64,000 bases of DNA from an uncultured Rhodoferax sp. (GTDB lineage Bacteria; Pseudomonadota; Gammaproteobacteria; Burkholderiales; Burkholderiaceae_C), in NCBI RefSeq assembly GCF_946221635.1, contig NZ_CAMIHB010000010.1, positions 62,001-126,000 on the forward strand, given 5' to 3'. The notes under the pieces are model-generated. The model had not been told where the DNA came from, made no database searches, and saw only the letters and a list, made by a program, of their open reading frames with translations. Of the stretch, positions 7,202-16,089 are shown one piece after another. Both the position numbers and the translations under genes were made by a program. Positions within the stretch are counted from its first letter, which is position 1. Each line of letters starts with the position of its first letter.

Positions 7202-9703
7202 ATGACCGTGCCCGCCCTTACCTACCCCCACATGCTCGCCCCGCTGGACCTGGGCTTCACCACCCTCAAAAACCGCGTGCTCATGGGCTCCATGCACGTG
7301 GGCCTGGAAGAAGCGCGCGACGGCTTTACGCGCATGGCGGCCTTCTACGCCGAGCGCGCCAAGGGCGGCGTCGGCCTGATCGTGACCGGCGGCATTGCGC
7401 CCAATGACCGCGCCCGCCCCATGCCCGGCGGCGCGGCCATGACGAGCCAGAAGGAGGCCGACAAGCACAAGGTAGTGACCGAGGCCGTGCACGCGGCGGG
7501 CGGCAAGATCTGCATGCAGATCCTGCACTTCGGCCGCTACGCCTACCACCCAGAGCTGGTGGCGCCCAGTGCGCTCAAGGCCCCCATCAGCCCCTTCCGC
7601 CCGCACGCGCTGACCAGCGAGGAAGTGGAGCAGACGATTGAGGACTACGCCAACGCCGCGGCCCTGGCGCAGAGCGCGGGCTATGACGGCGTGGAAATCA
7701 TGGGCTCCGAGGGTTACCTGATCAACGAGTTCATCGCGCGCCAGACCAACCAGCGCGACGACGCCTGGGGCGGCAGTTACGAGAACCGTATTCGCTTCCC
7801 GCTGGAGATCGTGCGCCGCACACGGGCGCGCGTGGGCGAGAACTTCATCATCATCTTCCGCCTCTCCATGCTGGACCTGGTGGAAGGCGGCTCCACCAAG
7901 GAAGAAGTGGTGCAGCTGGCGCAAGAATTGGAAAAAGCAGGCGTCACCATCCTCAACACCGGCATTGGCTGGCACGAGGCGCGTATTCCCACCATCGCCA
8001 CCAAGGTGCCGCGCGCGGCCTTTGCCTGGGTGACGCAGCAGCTCAAGGGCAAGGTGAAGATACCGCTGGTGGCCACCAACCGCATCAACACGCCCGAGGT
8101 GGCCGAGCTGGTGCTGGCCAGCGGCCAGGCCGACATGGTCAGCATGGCCCGCCCCTTCCTGGCCGACCCCGACTTTGTGGCCAAGGCCGCCGCCGGCAAA
8201 GCCGACACCATCAACACCTGCATAGGCTGCAACCAGGCCTGCCTGGACCACACCTTTGGCGGCAAGATCACATCCTGTCTGGTGAACCCGCGCGCCTGCC
8301 ACGAGACGCTGATGGTGGCCACGCCCGCGCCCAGCAAGGAGCGCATTGCCGTGGTGGGCGCAGGCCCTGCCGGGCTGGCGTTCTCCACCGAGGCGGCGAA
8401 GCGCGGCTATGACGTGACCCTGTTTGACGCGGCCAGCGAGATTGGCGGCCAGTTCAACGTCGCCAAGCAGGTGCCAGGCAAGGAAGAGTTTTACGAGACG
8501 CTGCGCTACTTCGGCACGCAGATTGCGGCCACCGGCGTGAAGCTGCAGCTGGGCAAGAAGGTGAGCGCGCAGGACCTGGTGGCCGCCAGCTTTAAACAAG
8601 TAGTGCTGGCCACGGGCGTGAGCCCACGCACGCCGGACATTGAAGGCATCAAGCACCCCAAGGTGCTGGGCTACCTGGATGTGCTCCGCGACAAGAAACC
8701 CGTGGGCCAGACCGTGGCGCTGATCGGCGCGGGCGGCATCGGTTTTGACACGGCAGAGTTCCTTCTCCATGAAGGCACCAGCCCCAGCCTGGACCCGACC
8801 AAGTTCTTTGCCGAATGGGGTGTGGACACGGGCTATGCCCATGCGGGCGGCCTCAAGCCCGCCCACATCGAAAAGACGCCGCGCAAGGTCTACCTGCTGC
8901 AGCGCAAGGCCAGCAAGGTGGGCGACGGCCTGGGCAAGACCACGGGCTGGATCCACCGCACCTCGCTCAAGAACCGCAACGTGGAGATGGTCAACAACGT
9001 CACCTACCGCAAGGTGGACGATGCCGGCCTGCACATCAGCGTGGGCGACAAGGACATGGTGCTGCCGGTGGACAACGTGGTCATCTGCGCAGGCCAGGAA
9101 CCCCAGCGCGCGCTGCAAGCCGAGCTGCAGGCCGCCGGCGTGACCGTGCACCTGATCGGCGGCGCCGATGTAGCCGCCGAGCTGGACGCCAAACGCGCCA
9201 TCAAGCAGGGCACCGAGCTGGCCCTGGCCTGGGGCGCTGCACCGGCGGCCGAATCCGCCACACCCGCTAAAGCATTGCAAGTCACCCCCGCCGTGGCTGC
9301 AAGCATGAAACTCTGGCACGAGATGGTCGAGGCCAAGAACCTGGGCGAGCTGGCCAGCATCCTGCACCCCAAGGCCGTGTTCCGCTCGCCCATGGCCCAC
9401 ACGCCCTACCCCAGCGCGCAGGCGGTGCAGGTCATCTTGAGCAATGTGATCCAGGTGTTTGAGGACTTCACCTACCACCGCCAGCTGGCCAGTGCCGACG
9501 GCCAAAGCGTGGTGTTGGAGTTCAGCGCCAAGGTGAACGGCAAGGAACTCAAGGGCATCGACATGGTGCAGTTCGACGCCGAAGGGAAGATCGTCGATTT
9601 CGAAGTGATGGTGCGCCCCATGAGCGGCCTGCAGGCACTGGGTGAGGAAATGGGCAAGCGTCTGGCGCCCTACATCGCCATGATGAAAGGCGCCAAGCCC
9701 TGA
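7202..9703 (+). CDS. 2,4-dienoyl-CoA reductase-like flavoenzyme with C-terminal NTF2-like domain
   Basis: This 833-residue protein has a FadH/Old Yellow Enzyme architecture. Residues about 5-335 form an FMN TIM barrel. Cys340, Cys343, Cys347 and Cys359 (CIGCNQAC...C) bind a 4Fe-4S cluster. An FAD site follows (VVGAGPAGLAFSTEAAKRG), then an NAD(P) Rossmann site (LIGAGGIGFDTAEF). FadH family members reduce 2,4-dienoyl-CoA with NADPH during oxidation of unsaturated fatty acids. After an Ala/Pro-rich linker, residues about 702-833 form an extra SnoaL/NTF2-like domain (MKLWHEMVEAKNLGELASIL...), which standard FadH (about 670 residues) lacks. AAGGAG precedes the start. The next gene, a dienoyl-CoA isomerase, supports a role in unsaturated acyl-CoA metabolism. 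The exact substrate is uncertain. Confidence 0.88.
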   Translation: MTVPALTYPHMLAPLDLGFTTLKNRVLMGSMHVGLEEARDGFTRMAAFYAERAKGGVGLIVTGGIAPNDRARPMPGGAAMTSQKEADKHKVVTEAVHAAGGKICMQILHFGRYAYHPELVAPSALKAPISPFRPHALTSEEVEQTIEDYANAAALAQSAGYDGVEIMGSEGYLINEFIARQTNQRDDAWGGSYENRIRFPLEIVRRTRARVGENFIIIFRLSMLDLVEGGSTKEEVVQLAQELEKAGVTILNTGIGWHEARIPTIATKVPRAAFAWVTQQLKGKVKIPLVATNRINTPEVAELVLASGQADMVSMARPFLADPDFVAKAAAGKADTINTCIGCNQACLDHTFGGKITSCLVNPRACHETLMVATPAPSKERIAVVGAGPAGLAFSTEAAKRGYDVTLFDAASEIGGQFNVAKQVPGKEEFYETLRYFGTQIAATGVKLQLGKKVSAQDLVAASFKQVVLATGVSPRTPDIEGIKHPKVLGYLDVLRDKKPVGQTVALIGAGGIGFDTAEFLLHEGTSPSLDPTKFFAEWGVDTGYAHAGGLKPAHIEKTPRKVYLLQRKASKVGDGLGKTTGWIHRTSLKNRNVEMVNNVTYRKVDDAGLHISVGDKDMVLPVDNVVICAGQEPQRALQAELQAAGVTVHLIGGADVAAELDAKRAIKQGTELALAWGAAPAAESATPAKALQVTPAVAASMKLWHEMVEAKNLGELASILHPKAVFRSPMAHTPYPSAQAVQVILSNVIQVFEDFTYHRQLASADGQSVVLEFSAKVNGKELKGIDMVQFDAEGKIVDFEVMVRPMSGLQALGEEMGKRLAPYIAMMKGAKP

Positions 9704-9720
9704 GTTCACATCTTCTAAAC

Positions 9721-9775
9721 GCTATGGTTTTGCTAGCTACTCACGCACATTCCGTGGGGGCTAGCAGCCTAAAAC
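9721..9775 (+). repeat. Interspersed repeat, family A (intergenic copy)
   Basis: GCTATGGTTTTGCTAGCTAC is followed by TCACGCACATTCCGTGGG and GGGCTAGCAGCC. This matches the family A unit in forward orientation. It fills most of the gap between the reductase and isomerase genes. No protein is encoded here. Confidence 0.7.
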
Positions 9776-9797
9776 ACCGATAAAACTGGAGACAAGA

Positions 9798-10610
9798 ATG
9801 CAATTCGAGACCCTCAGCGTCACGCTGGACGCGCATATCGCCACAGTGCGCCTGAACCGCCCGGACAAAGCCAACGCGATGAACGCCACCATGTGGCAGG
9901 AAATCCGCCAGGCCTTTGATTGGGTGGATCGCACGCCCGAAGCCCGCGTGGCCGTGCTGCAGGGCGAAGGCAAGCTGTTCTGCGCCGGTATCGATCTGCA
10001 GATGATGATGGGCATCGGCCCACAAATCGCCAACGACTGCGACGGCCGCATGCGCGAGAGCCTGCGCCGCATGATTCTGGACATGCAAGACACGCTGACC
10101 AGTCTGGAGCGCTGCCGCAAACCCGTACTGGCCGCGATCCACGGTGGCTGCATTGGCGGCGGTATTGACCTCGTCACCTGCGCCGACATGCGCTACGCCA
10201 GCGCCGACGCCTACTTCAGCATCAAGGAAATCGACATCGGCATGACGGCCGACGTGGGCACGCTGCAGCGCCTGCCCAAGCTGGTGGGCGACGGCATCAC
10301 CCGCGAACTGGCCTACACGGGCCGCAAGTTTGAAGCCGAAGAAGCGCGCCAGATGGGCCTGGTGAACCGTGTGTATGAGAGCCGCGAGGCGCTCTACGCA
10401 GGTGTGCAGGAGATCGCCGCCACCATCGCCGCCAAGTCCCCGCTCTCCATCCGCGGTACCAAGGAAATGATCGGCTACGCCCGCGACCACAGCGTGGCCG
10501 ACAGCCTGAACTACGTCGCCACCTGGAACGCCGCCATGCTGATGAGCAAGGACCTGACCGAAGCGATGACGGCAAACATGCAGAAGCGAGCGGCGGTGTT
10601 CCAGGACTGA
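9798..10610 (+). CDS. Crotonase-family delta(3,5)-delta(2,4)-dienoyl-CoA isomerase
   Basis: This 270-residue crotonase-fold enzyme has the oxyanion-hole segments KLFCAGIDL (59-67) and HGGCIGGGIDL (115-125). The three acidic residues that define ECH1-type dienoyl-CoA isomerases are present with the same spacing: Asp124 (GGIDL), Glu144 (IKEIDIG) and Asp152 in TADVGTLQRLPK. The sequence is therefore closer to ECH1 than to an ordinary hydratase. It would move double bonds in 3,5-dienoyl-CoA to the 2,4-dienoyl form, the substrate of 2,4-dienoyl-CoA reductase, the kind of enzyme encoded just upstream. It is probably co-transcribed with that gene. GGAGAC precedes the start. Confidence 0.88.
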   Translation: MQFETLSVTLDAHIATVRLNRPDKANAMNATMWQEIRQAFDWVDRTPEARVAVLQGEGKLFCAGIDLQMMMGIGPQIANDCDGRMRESLRRMILDMQDTLTSLERCRKPVLAAIHGGCIGGGIDLVTCADMRYASADAYFSIKEIDIGMTADVGTLQRLPKLVGDGITRELAYTGRKFEAEEARQMGLVNRVYESREALYAGVQEIAATIAAKSPLSIRGTKEMIGYARDHSVADSLNYVATWNAAMLMSKDLTEAMTANMQKRAAVFQD

Positions 10611-10616
10611 GGCGCG

Positions 10617-12593
10617 TCAGTCGGCGTCACCGCTGCGCACGAAGGAGTACCCCAGCAGGTTGCGCGACTTGCGCAGGTTCTCCAGGTAGGCGGGCATTTC
10701 AGCAGGGGCTACCGCGTCCGCCAAGGAGCGGTAGCTGTCCACCAGCGTCAGGCGGCCCGGTTCGAATTTAACCGAGCTCTCGAACTCGAAGGCCGGGTCC
10801 TTGATCCTGGAGACGCCCTCCTTGAACTTCCAGGCGCGCGGCAGCAGCACATAAGTGGTTTGCCGCACGTTCGCCGGATGGAACAGGCCCAGGGGCTCGG
10901 TGCGCACGGTGTTGCGCGGCGCGCGCAGGTAGTCGTTGACGTCCGGTACGGCCGCATAGGCCTCCATCGCCCGGCCTTTGCCAGGGGTCCAGAAGTCGGA
11001 AATCAGGTAGTACTCCGTCATCGTGAGCTGGTTGGCGCCAGGGTTGTCACTGACCTCGTAGGGGCGCGCCACGCTGATGCCGGGGTAGTAGCGGGCGTAG
11101 TAGTTCACCATCTGCTTCTGCACATCGTCGGGCGCGTCCTTGGCCAAGGAGTTGCGCATGCGCTCTGCGCTCAAGCCATCCAGCACCGTGGTCACCGTGA
11201 AGGAGACAGGCTTGTCGGTGCCCGCCGTGCTGTCCAGCATGGCCAGCACCTTGCGGTTGTAGACCATGGCGTTGCCCTGGCGGATTTCGGTCAGGGCTGT
11301 CTGCTGCGGCTCCAGCACCAGGGCATAGCCAAAATTGGCCTGCGAAATGTCACGCAGCCCGCCCATCTGCGCCTGCAGGGTCGGGTCCAGCCAGAATTCC
11401 TCCGCACCCACCTTGGCGCGCACGATGACGTGGTCAAACGCCCCGGGGGACGGCTGCCACTGGGCAATGCCGCGCCGGTAGCGCGTGTTGACCAGGGCGG
11501 CCTGCGCCTCCACCCCCACCGCCTTGAGCAGCGTCAGTGTCAGCAGGGTCTTGTCCTTGCAATCGCCGAAGCGGCGCGACAGCACCAGTTCAGGCGCCGT
11601 GGGGGCATGGGAGCCCGGCCCCACCTCCACCCCCAGGTAGCGCACTGTCTTCTGCACATAACGCAGGGCTTCCGCCGCGCGTTCTTCCGGGCTGGGGTAC
11701 TTGTTCTTGATGCGTTCGGCCTCGGCGGCCAGCTCCGCTGGCAACCGTGTGGGCACGGCATACAGCGGCAGCCCCCACTGCACGACGGACTGCCAATCCG
11801 GAAAATCGCTCCACTGCACCGAGGGGTAGGGGTCAAACCAGGGCGGCGCATCATCGCGGACGCGCAGCGAGGCGATCGCCTTCTGGTTCCACACGTACTC
11901 CTGCAGGCCACCCACCTGGCGCTCGACCGGTTCGGGGGCATTGTTCTGCGGCTTGAAGGCCAGCTTGCGCCCCGGCTCCGTCAACAGGCGGGCGTGGATC
12001 TGTAATACGGGCACCCCCCACTGCATGTCGAACTGGCTGTAGTGCTTCCCACCGAAGACCGGGTTGTTGCCACGCACGGTGTAGGCGTACTCCACCACAT
12101 CCCCCACGCGCACATCCTCCAAAAACAGGTTGGCCGTCTTGCTGCCATTGAAGATTAGCTGCTCCAGCGATTTTTCGCGCTGCAGTATCTTGATGGCGGA
12201 AGGCTGCAGCTTGGAGATGATCTTGTCGCCGCGCCGGATCTGGACCGCATGCAGATGCAGCGTCTGGTAGGACGGATCAAAACGGATTTCGACGTTGGAC
12301 GAGTTCTCCAGTCCGCTCTCGTTCTGGATCTTCAGCGCGGAGTGGTAATAGGTCTGGCGGGTGCTGCCCTGGACCAGGATTTGGCGATCCACCAGCAGAT
12401 AGGACACACCTTCACTTTGCTGGGCCTGCGTCAATGGGGTCTGCGTGTCCGGCGCGATCGGCGTGATCCAGGCCGGGGTCTTCTCGATCTTGTATTCGGG
12501 TGCGGGTGCGGGTGCGGCGTGGGCCATCCCCCAGACGCCCAGGGCCCAACACAGGGGAACCCACAAGGCACTCAACCACTTGGTCTGTTTCAT
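10617..12593 (-). CDS. Exported DUF3857/transglutaminase-like domain protein
   Basis: This 658-residue protein begins with a signal peptide (about residues 1-27, ending MAHAAPA). A DUF3857 domain (about 55-225) is followed by a transglutaminase-like core with Cys345 (FGDCKDK), His388 (FDHVIV) and Asp403 (WLDPT) as the probable catalytic triad. The C-terminal 200 residues are beta-rich and unassigned. Homologues are periplasmic or surface proteins of unknown substrate. The ATG at 12591-12593 overlaps the stop of the Sel1 gene as TGATG, so the two are probably translated together. GGGAGAG lies upstream. An upstream TTG would add one residue only. Confidence 0.85.
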   Translation of the reverse strand: MKQTKWLSALWVPLCWALGVWGMAHAAPAPAPEYKIEKTPAWITPIAPDTQTPLTQAQQSEGVSYLLVDRQILVQGSTRQTYYHSALKIQNESGLENSSNVEIRFDPSYQTLHLHAVQIRRGDKIISKLQPSAIKILQREKSLEQLIFNGSKTANLFLEDVRVGDVVEYAYTVRGNNPVFGGKHYSQFDMQWGVPVLQIHARLLTEPGRKLAFKPQNNAPEPVERQVGGLQEYVWNQKAIASLRVRDDAPPWFDPYPSVQWSDFPDWQSVVQWGLPLYAVPTRLPAELAAEAERIKNKYPSPEERAAEALRYVQKTVRYLGVEVGPGSHAPTAPELVLSRRFGDCKDKTLLTLTLLKAVGVEAQAALVNTRYRRGIAQWQPSPGAFDHVIVRAKVGAEEFWLDPTLQAQMGGLRDISQANFGYALVLEPQQTALTEIRQGNAMVYNRKVLAMLDSTAGTDKPVSFTVTTVLDGLSAERMRNSLAKDAPDDVQKQMVNYYARYYPGISVARPYEVSDNPGANQLTMTEYYLISDFWTPGKGRAMEAYAAVPDVNDYLRAPRNTVRTEPLGLFHPANVRQTTYVLLPRAWKFKEGVSRIKDPAFEFESSVKFEPGRLTLVDSYRSLADAVAPAEMPAYLENLRKSRNLLGYSFVRSGDAD

Positions 12594-13882
12594 CAACGCA
12601 TCTCTCCCTCAGCAACGGCACTGTCCAATGCCAATAAAAACTGCCCTGGCTGGGCCAGAGCCTGCGCCAACTGCTGTGCCCGGCGCAGATCTTGTGCATT
12701 CAAAACCACGTCCGACGGCGGCACATACGACGCCAAGGACAAGGCCCCATGAGACTGCATCCACTCAAACCGGAAATACAGGGCATAGGCAGCAACCATG
12801 CGAATTGGCAGGCCCGTTCCCTGTTGGTAGGCTCGCGCCAGCCAGTAAACCGCATCCGGATGGCCCTGAGCAGCTGCACTACGGATCATGCGCAGCCCGG
12901 CGCGTTCGTCGGACAGCCCGAGTGCTCCCCCGTACCAACTGGCCGTTCCCAGTTTGAAGGCCGCCGCCGCATTGCCCTGCTGCATCGCCTTGACCAACCA
13001 CACGATGGCTTCCTGGTTGCGCTCAGACACGCGCCGCTCCAGAGCCTGCGCAACCGCCTTCGCACCCAGCGTGCCCTCGGAAACTTCAAGCCCATGGCCC
13101 ACTCCGGGTTGCTCCCAGGCAGTCACCTCCAGAAACGTGGCCAGCGCCAACTTGGACTCCGGCTGGTCATCCTGCACCGCAGAACGAAGCACTCGCTCGC
13201 GCTCAGCCTCCTCGGGGTCCGGAGAGGTCGGCTCTGGGAGCACTGCCTTCGTCCGGATGATTTCCTTCAACAGGAATCGGGCCCGCGCCTTGCCCTGCAG
13301 CGTCGCCAATTTGAGCCAGGGCAAGGCCGCGTCGTACTTGCCAAGGTAGAAGTACGTGGCACCCAGCTCATCCTGCGCCTCGACATTCCCTTGGGATGCA
13401 GCCCGCAGAAGCCACTTTTCGGCCTCATCGATGTTTCTGGTCAAGTGGCGCCCCTGGGCGTAGAGAATGCCCAGCGCCAACTGCGCTTCAGTCATTCCGG
13501 CCTCCGCGCGACTGCGCAGCAGACCTGTCGACTTGGCCATATCTGGCTTGCCGCCCAAATCACCCGCATAGATCGCTGCCTGCAAGATGACGGCGACCAC
13601 ATCTCCCCCTTCCCCGGCAGACTGCAGGATTTCCATGCCTTTGGCCTCGTTCTTCACAAAACCGATGCCACAGATATGCAGCAACGCCCGAATGATGGCC
13701 TGGTTTTGCGGGGACTCTTTTTGCAAGCTCTGTTCCACTGCCCGCACTTCTTCGGCGGTGAAGACATGACCTGGCGGCAATTCGATACTTTTCGCAAGCC
13801 CGTTGCAGCTCGGAGCCTCCACAGCCTGCGCACACAACGCCCAGCCCCATAGCAGCCATAGGCCTATTTTTTTCATCAGCAT
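12593..13882 (-). CDS. Exported Sel1-like repeat protein
   Basis: This 429-residue protein has a signal peptide (LWLLWGWALCAQAVEA). Sel1/TPR-like repeats run through the body, with motifs such as AQLALGILYAQGRHLTRNID, AQDELGATYFYLGKYDAAL and AAAFKLGTASWYGGALGLS. Sel1 proteins are scaffolds for protein contacts. A second ATG six bases in (13876) is also possible, and GGGAGGAAGA upstream suits either. It is translationally coupled to the transglutaminase-like gene downstream, which suggests a joint periplasmic function. The specific role is unknown. Confidence 0.82.
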   Translation of the reverse strand: MLMKKIGLWLLWGWALCAQAVEAPSCNGLAKSIELPPGHVFTAEEVRAVEQSLQKESPQNQAIIRALLHICGIGFVKNEAKGMEILQSAGEGGDVVAVILQAAIYAGDLGGKPDMAKSTGLLRSRAEAGMTEAQLALGILYAQGRHLTRNIDEAEKWLLRAASQGNVEAQDELGATYFYLGKYDAALPWLKLATLQGKARARFLLKEIIRTKAVLPEPTSPDPEEAERERVLRSAVQDDQPESKLALATFLEVTAWEQPGVGHGLEVSEGTLGAKAVAQALERRVSERNQEAIVWLVKAMQQGNAAAAFKLGTASWYGGALGLSDERAGLRMIRSAAAQGHPDAVYWLARAYQQGTGLPIRMVAAYALYFRFEWMQSHGALSLASYVPPSDVVLNAQDLRRAQQLAQALAQPGQFLLALDSAVAEGEMR

Positions 13883-13961
13883 TCTTCCTCCCTACCCTGC
13901 GGGCCATTCTAGAAGGCACCACGACTAAAATCACCGGTTCCTCTGTGAAAGTCGATTTCCC

Positions 13962-16070
13962 ATGCCCCGCCAACTCTTTGTCACCACCGCCCTGCCCTAC
14001 GCCAACGGCAACTTCCACATCGGCCACATCATGGAATACATCCAGGCCGACATTTGGGTGCGGTTCCAGCGCATGCAGGGCAACGCGGTGAACTTCTGTG
14101 GGGCGGACGACACGCACGGCGCGCCCATCATGATTGCGGCCGAAAAGGCCGGCAAGACGCCCGAGCAGTTCGTGGCCGACATTGCCGCGGGCCGCAAGCA
14201 GTACCTGGACGGCTTCCACATCAGCTTCGACAACTGGCACAGCACCCACTCGCCCGAAAACACCGAGCTGGCACGCCAGATCTACCGCGACCTGCGCGAC
14301 CGCGCCGATGGCAGCCTGATCGAAGTGCGCACCATCGAGCAGTTCTTCGACCCTGAGAAGAACATGTTCCTGCCCGACCGCTACATCAAGGGCGAGTGCC
14401 CCAAGTGCCATGCCAAGGACCAGTACGGCGACAACTGCGAAGTCTGCGGCTCCGTCTACGCGCCCACCGACCTGATCAACCCCTTCTCGGCCCTGTCCGG
14501 CGCCAAGCCCGAGCTGAAGAACTCGGAGCACTTCTTCTTCAAGCTCTCCGACCCGCGCTGTGTGGAGTTTCTGGAGAACTGGACGCAGGACGGCAAGCTG
14601 CAGCCCGAGGTGGCCAACAAGATCAAAGAGTGGTTCACCATCCGCACCAACCCGGACGGCACGACCAGCGAGGGCCTGGGCGACTGGGACATCAGCCGCG
14701 ACGCACCCTACTTCGGCATCGAGATTCCCGACGCGCCGGGCAAGTACTTCTATGTCTGGCTGGACGCGCCCGTGGGCTACCTGGCCTCGCTGAAGAACTG
14801 GTTCGACAAGGGGGGCCCCAAGGCCAAGCATGGCGACACGCGCAGCTTCGATGAATACATCGCCGCACCCGACACCGAGCAGTACCACTTCATCGGCAAG
14901 GACATCGTCACCTTCCACACCCTGTTCTGGCCCGCCATGCTGAAGTTCAGCGGCCGCAAGACGCCCAACAATGTGTTCGTGCACGGCTTCCTGACCGTCA
15001 ACAACGGCGAGAAGATGAGCAAGAGCCGCGGCACCGGCCTGGACCCGCTCAAGTACCTGAGCCTGGGCATGAACGCAGAGTGGCTGCGCTACTACCTGGC
15101 CGCCAAGCTCTCCAACCGCAACGAAGACATTGACTTCAATGCCGAGGACTTCATGCTGCGCGTGAACTCGGATTTGATTGGCAAGTACGTCAACATCGCC
15201 TCCCGTGCGGCGGGCTTCCTGACCAAGCGCTTCGAAGGCAAGCTCACCAGCAGCTTTGGCGCCGCAGGCTCTGCCCTGCTGGCCGAGATTCGCGGCGCGG
15301 CTGACGGGCTGGCCACCAGCTTCGAGGCCCGCGAGTACAGCAAGGCCACGCGCGAAATCATGCTGCTGGCCGACAAGGTCAACGCCTACGTGGACCAGAA
15401 CAAGCCCTGGGACCTGGCCAAGGACGCCGCCAACAACGCGCAGTTGCACGAAGTCTGCTCGGTGCTCATCAACGCCTTTGCCGCGCTGACCCGCTACCTC
15501 GCCCCCGTGCTGCCGGGCCTGGCCCAGGCCGTGGAAGGCTTTGTGGGCCAGAGCATGCAGCAGTGGAGCGTGGCCGGCGATGTGCAGGCCATTACGCCCT
15601 ACCAGCACCTGATGCAACGCGTCACCCCCGAGCAGCTGGATGCATTGTTTGAGCCCCCAGCCCCCGTGGAATCTGCGCCAACAGCTCCTGAAACTGTAGC
15701 AACCCTCCCCGGTGGCGAAGCGATTGCCCCCGTCATCGGCATCGACGACTTCGCCAAGATCGACCTGCGCATCGCCAAGATCGTGGAATGCTCCGCCGTG
15801 GAGGGCTCGACCAAGCTGCTGCGCCTGACGCTGGACGTGGGCGAAGGCCGCTCGCGCAATGTGTTCAGCGGCATTGCCAGCATGTACAAGCCCGAGCAGC
15901 TGGTGGGCCAGCTCACCGTGCTGGTGGCCAACCTGGCACCGCGCAAGATGAAGTTCGGCGTGTCCGAGGGCATGGTGCTGGCCGCCAGCCATGCGGACGA
16001 GAAGGCCGAACCCGGCATCTACATCCTCAACCCCTGGCCCGGCGCCAAGCCCGGCATGCGTATCCACTGA
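13962..16070 (+). CDS. metG: Methionyl-tRNA synthetase
   Basis: This 702-residue class I aminoacyl-tRNA synthetase charges tRNA-Met. HIGH is at 19-22 (FHIGH). The zinc knuckle is CPKCHAKDQYGDNCEVC and KMSKS is at 351-355. The anticodon-binding helical domain follows, then a C-terminal tRNA-binding OB fold (about 593-702, starting IDDFAKIDLRIAKIV) that also mediates dimerisation. The linker before the OB fold (residues about 564-582) is encoded by an in-frame copy of the family A repeat. A TAAAAT -10 box lies some 35 bases upstream of the start. Confidence 0.98.
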   Translation: MPRQLFVTTALPYANGNFHIGHIMEYIQADIWVRFQRMQGNAVNFCGADDTHGAPIMIAAEKAGKTPEQFVADIAAGRKQYLDGFHISFDNWHSTHSPENTELARQIYRDLRDRADGSLIEVRTIEQFFDPEKNMFLPDRYIKGECPKCHAKDQYGDNCEVCGSVYAPTDLINPFSALSGAKPELKNSEHFFFKLSDPRCVEFLENWTQDGKLQPEVANKIKEWFTIRTNPDGTTSEGLGDWDISRDAPYFGIEIPDAPGKYFYVWLDAPVGYLASLKNWFDKGGPKAKHGDTRSFDEYIAAPDTEQYHFIGKDIVTFHTLFWPAMLKFSGRKTPNNVFVHGFLTVNNGEKMSKSRGTGLDPLKYLSLGMNAEWLRYYLAAKLSNRNEDIDFNAEDFMLRVNSDLIGKYVNIASRAAGFLTKRFEGKLTSSFGAAGSALLAEIRGAADGLATSFEAREYSKATREIMLLADKVNAYVDQNKPWDLAKDAANNAQLHEVCSVLINAFAALTRYLAPVLPGLAQAVEGFVGQSMQQWSVAGDVQAITPYQHLMQRVTPEQLDALFEPPAPVESAPTAPETVATLPGGEAIAPVIGIDDFAKIDLRIAKIVECSAVEGSTKLLRLTLDVGEGRSRNVFSGIASMYKPEQLVGQLTVLVANLAPRKMKFGVSEGMVLAASHADEKAEPGIYILNPWPGAKPGMRIH
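15651..15705 (-). repeat. Interspersed repeat, family A, in frame inside metG
   Basis: Read on the minus strand, this segment gives TTGCTACAGTTTCAGGAGCT, then GTTGGCGCAGATTCCACGGG and GGCTGGGGGCTC, matching the repeat unit along its length. In metG it encodes most of the Pro/Ala-rich linker around residues 564-582, between the catalytic/anticodon part and the C-terminal tRNA-binding domain. Confidence 0.75.
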
Positions 16071-16089
16071 GCCTGCGCACACCACGCCC

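Noticed and set aside
9259..9290. A possible family A repeat in the linker of the FadH-like protein.
   Set aside because: Only a few bases agree with the unit and neither conserved half is recognisable.
7136..9709. An open frame of over 850 codons on the minus strand, antisense to the FadH-like gene.
   Set aside because: It is a by-product of GC-rich codon bias. It has no family motifs and a His/Gly/Ala-rich low-complexity composition. The plus-strand gene has clear domains.
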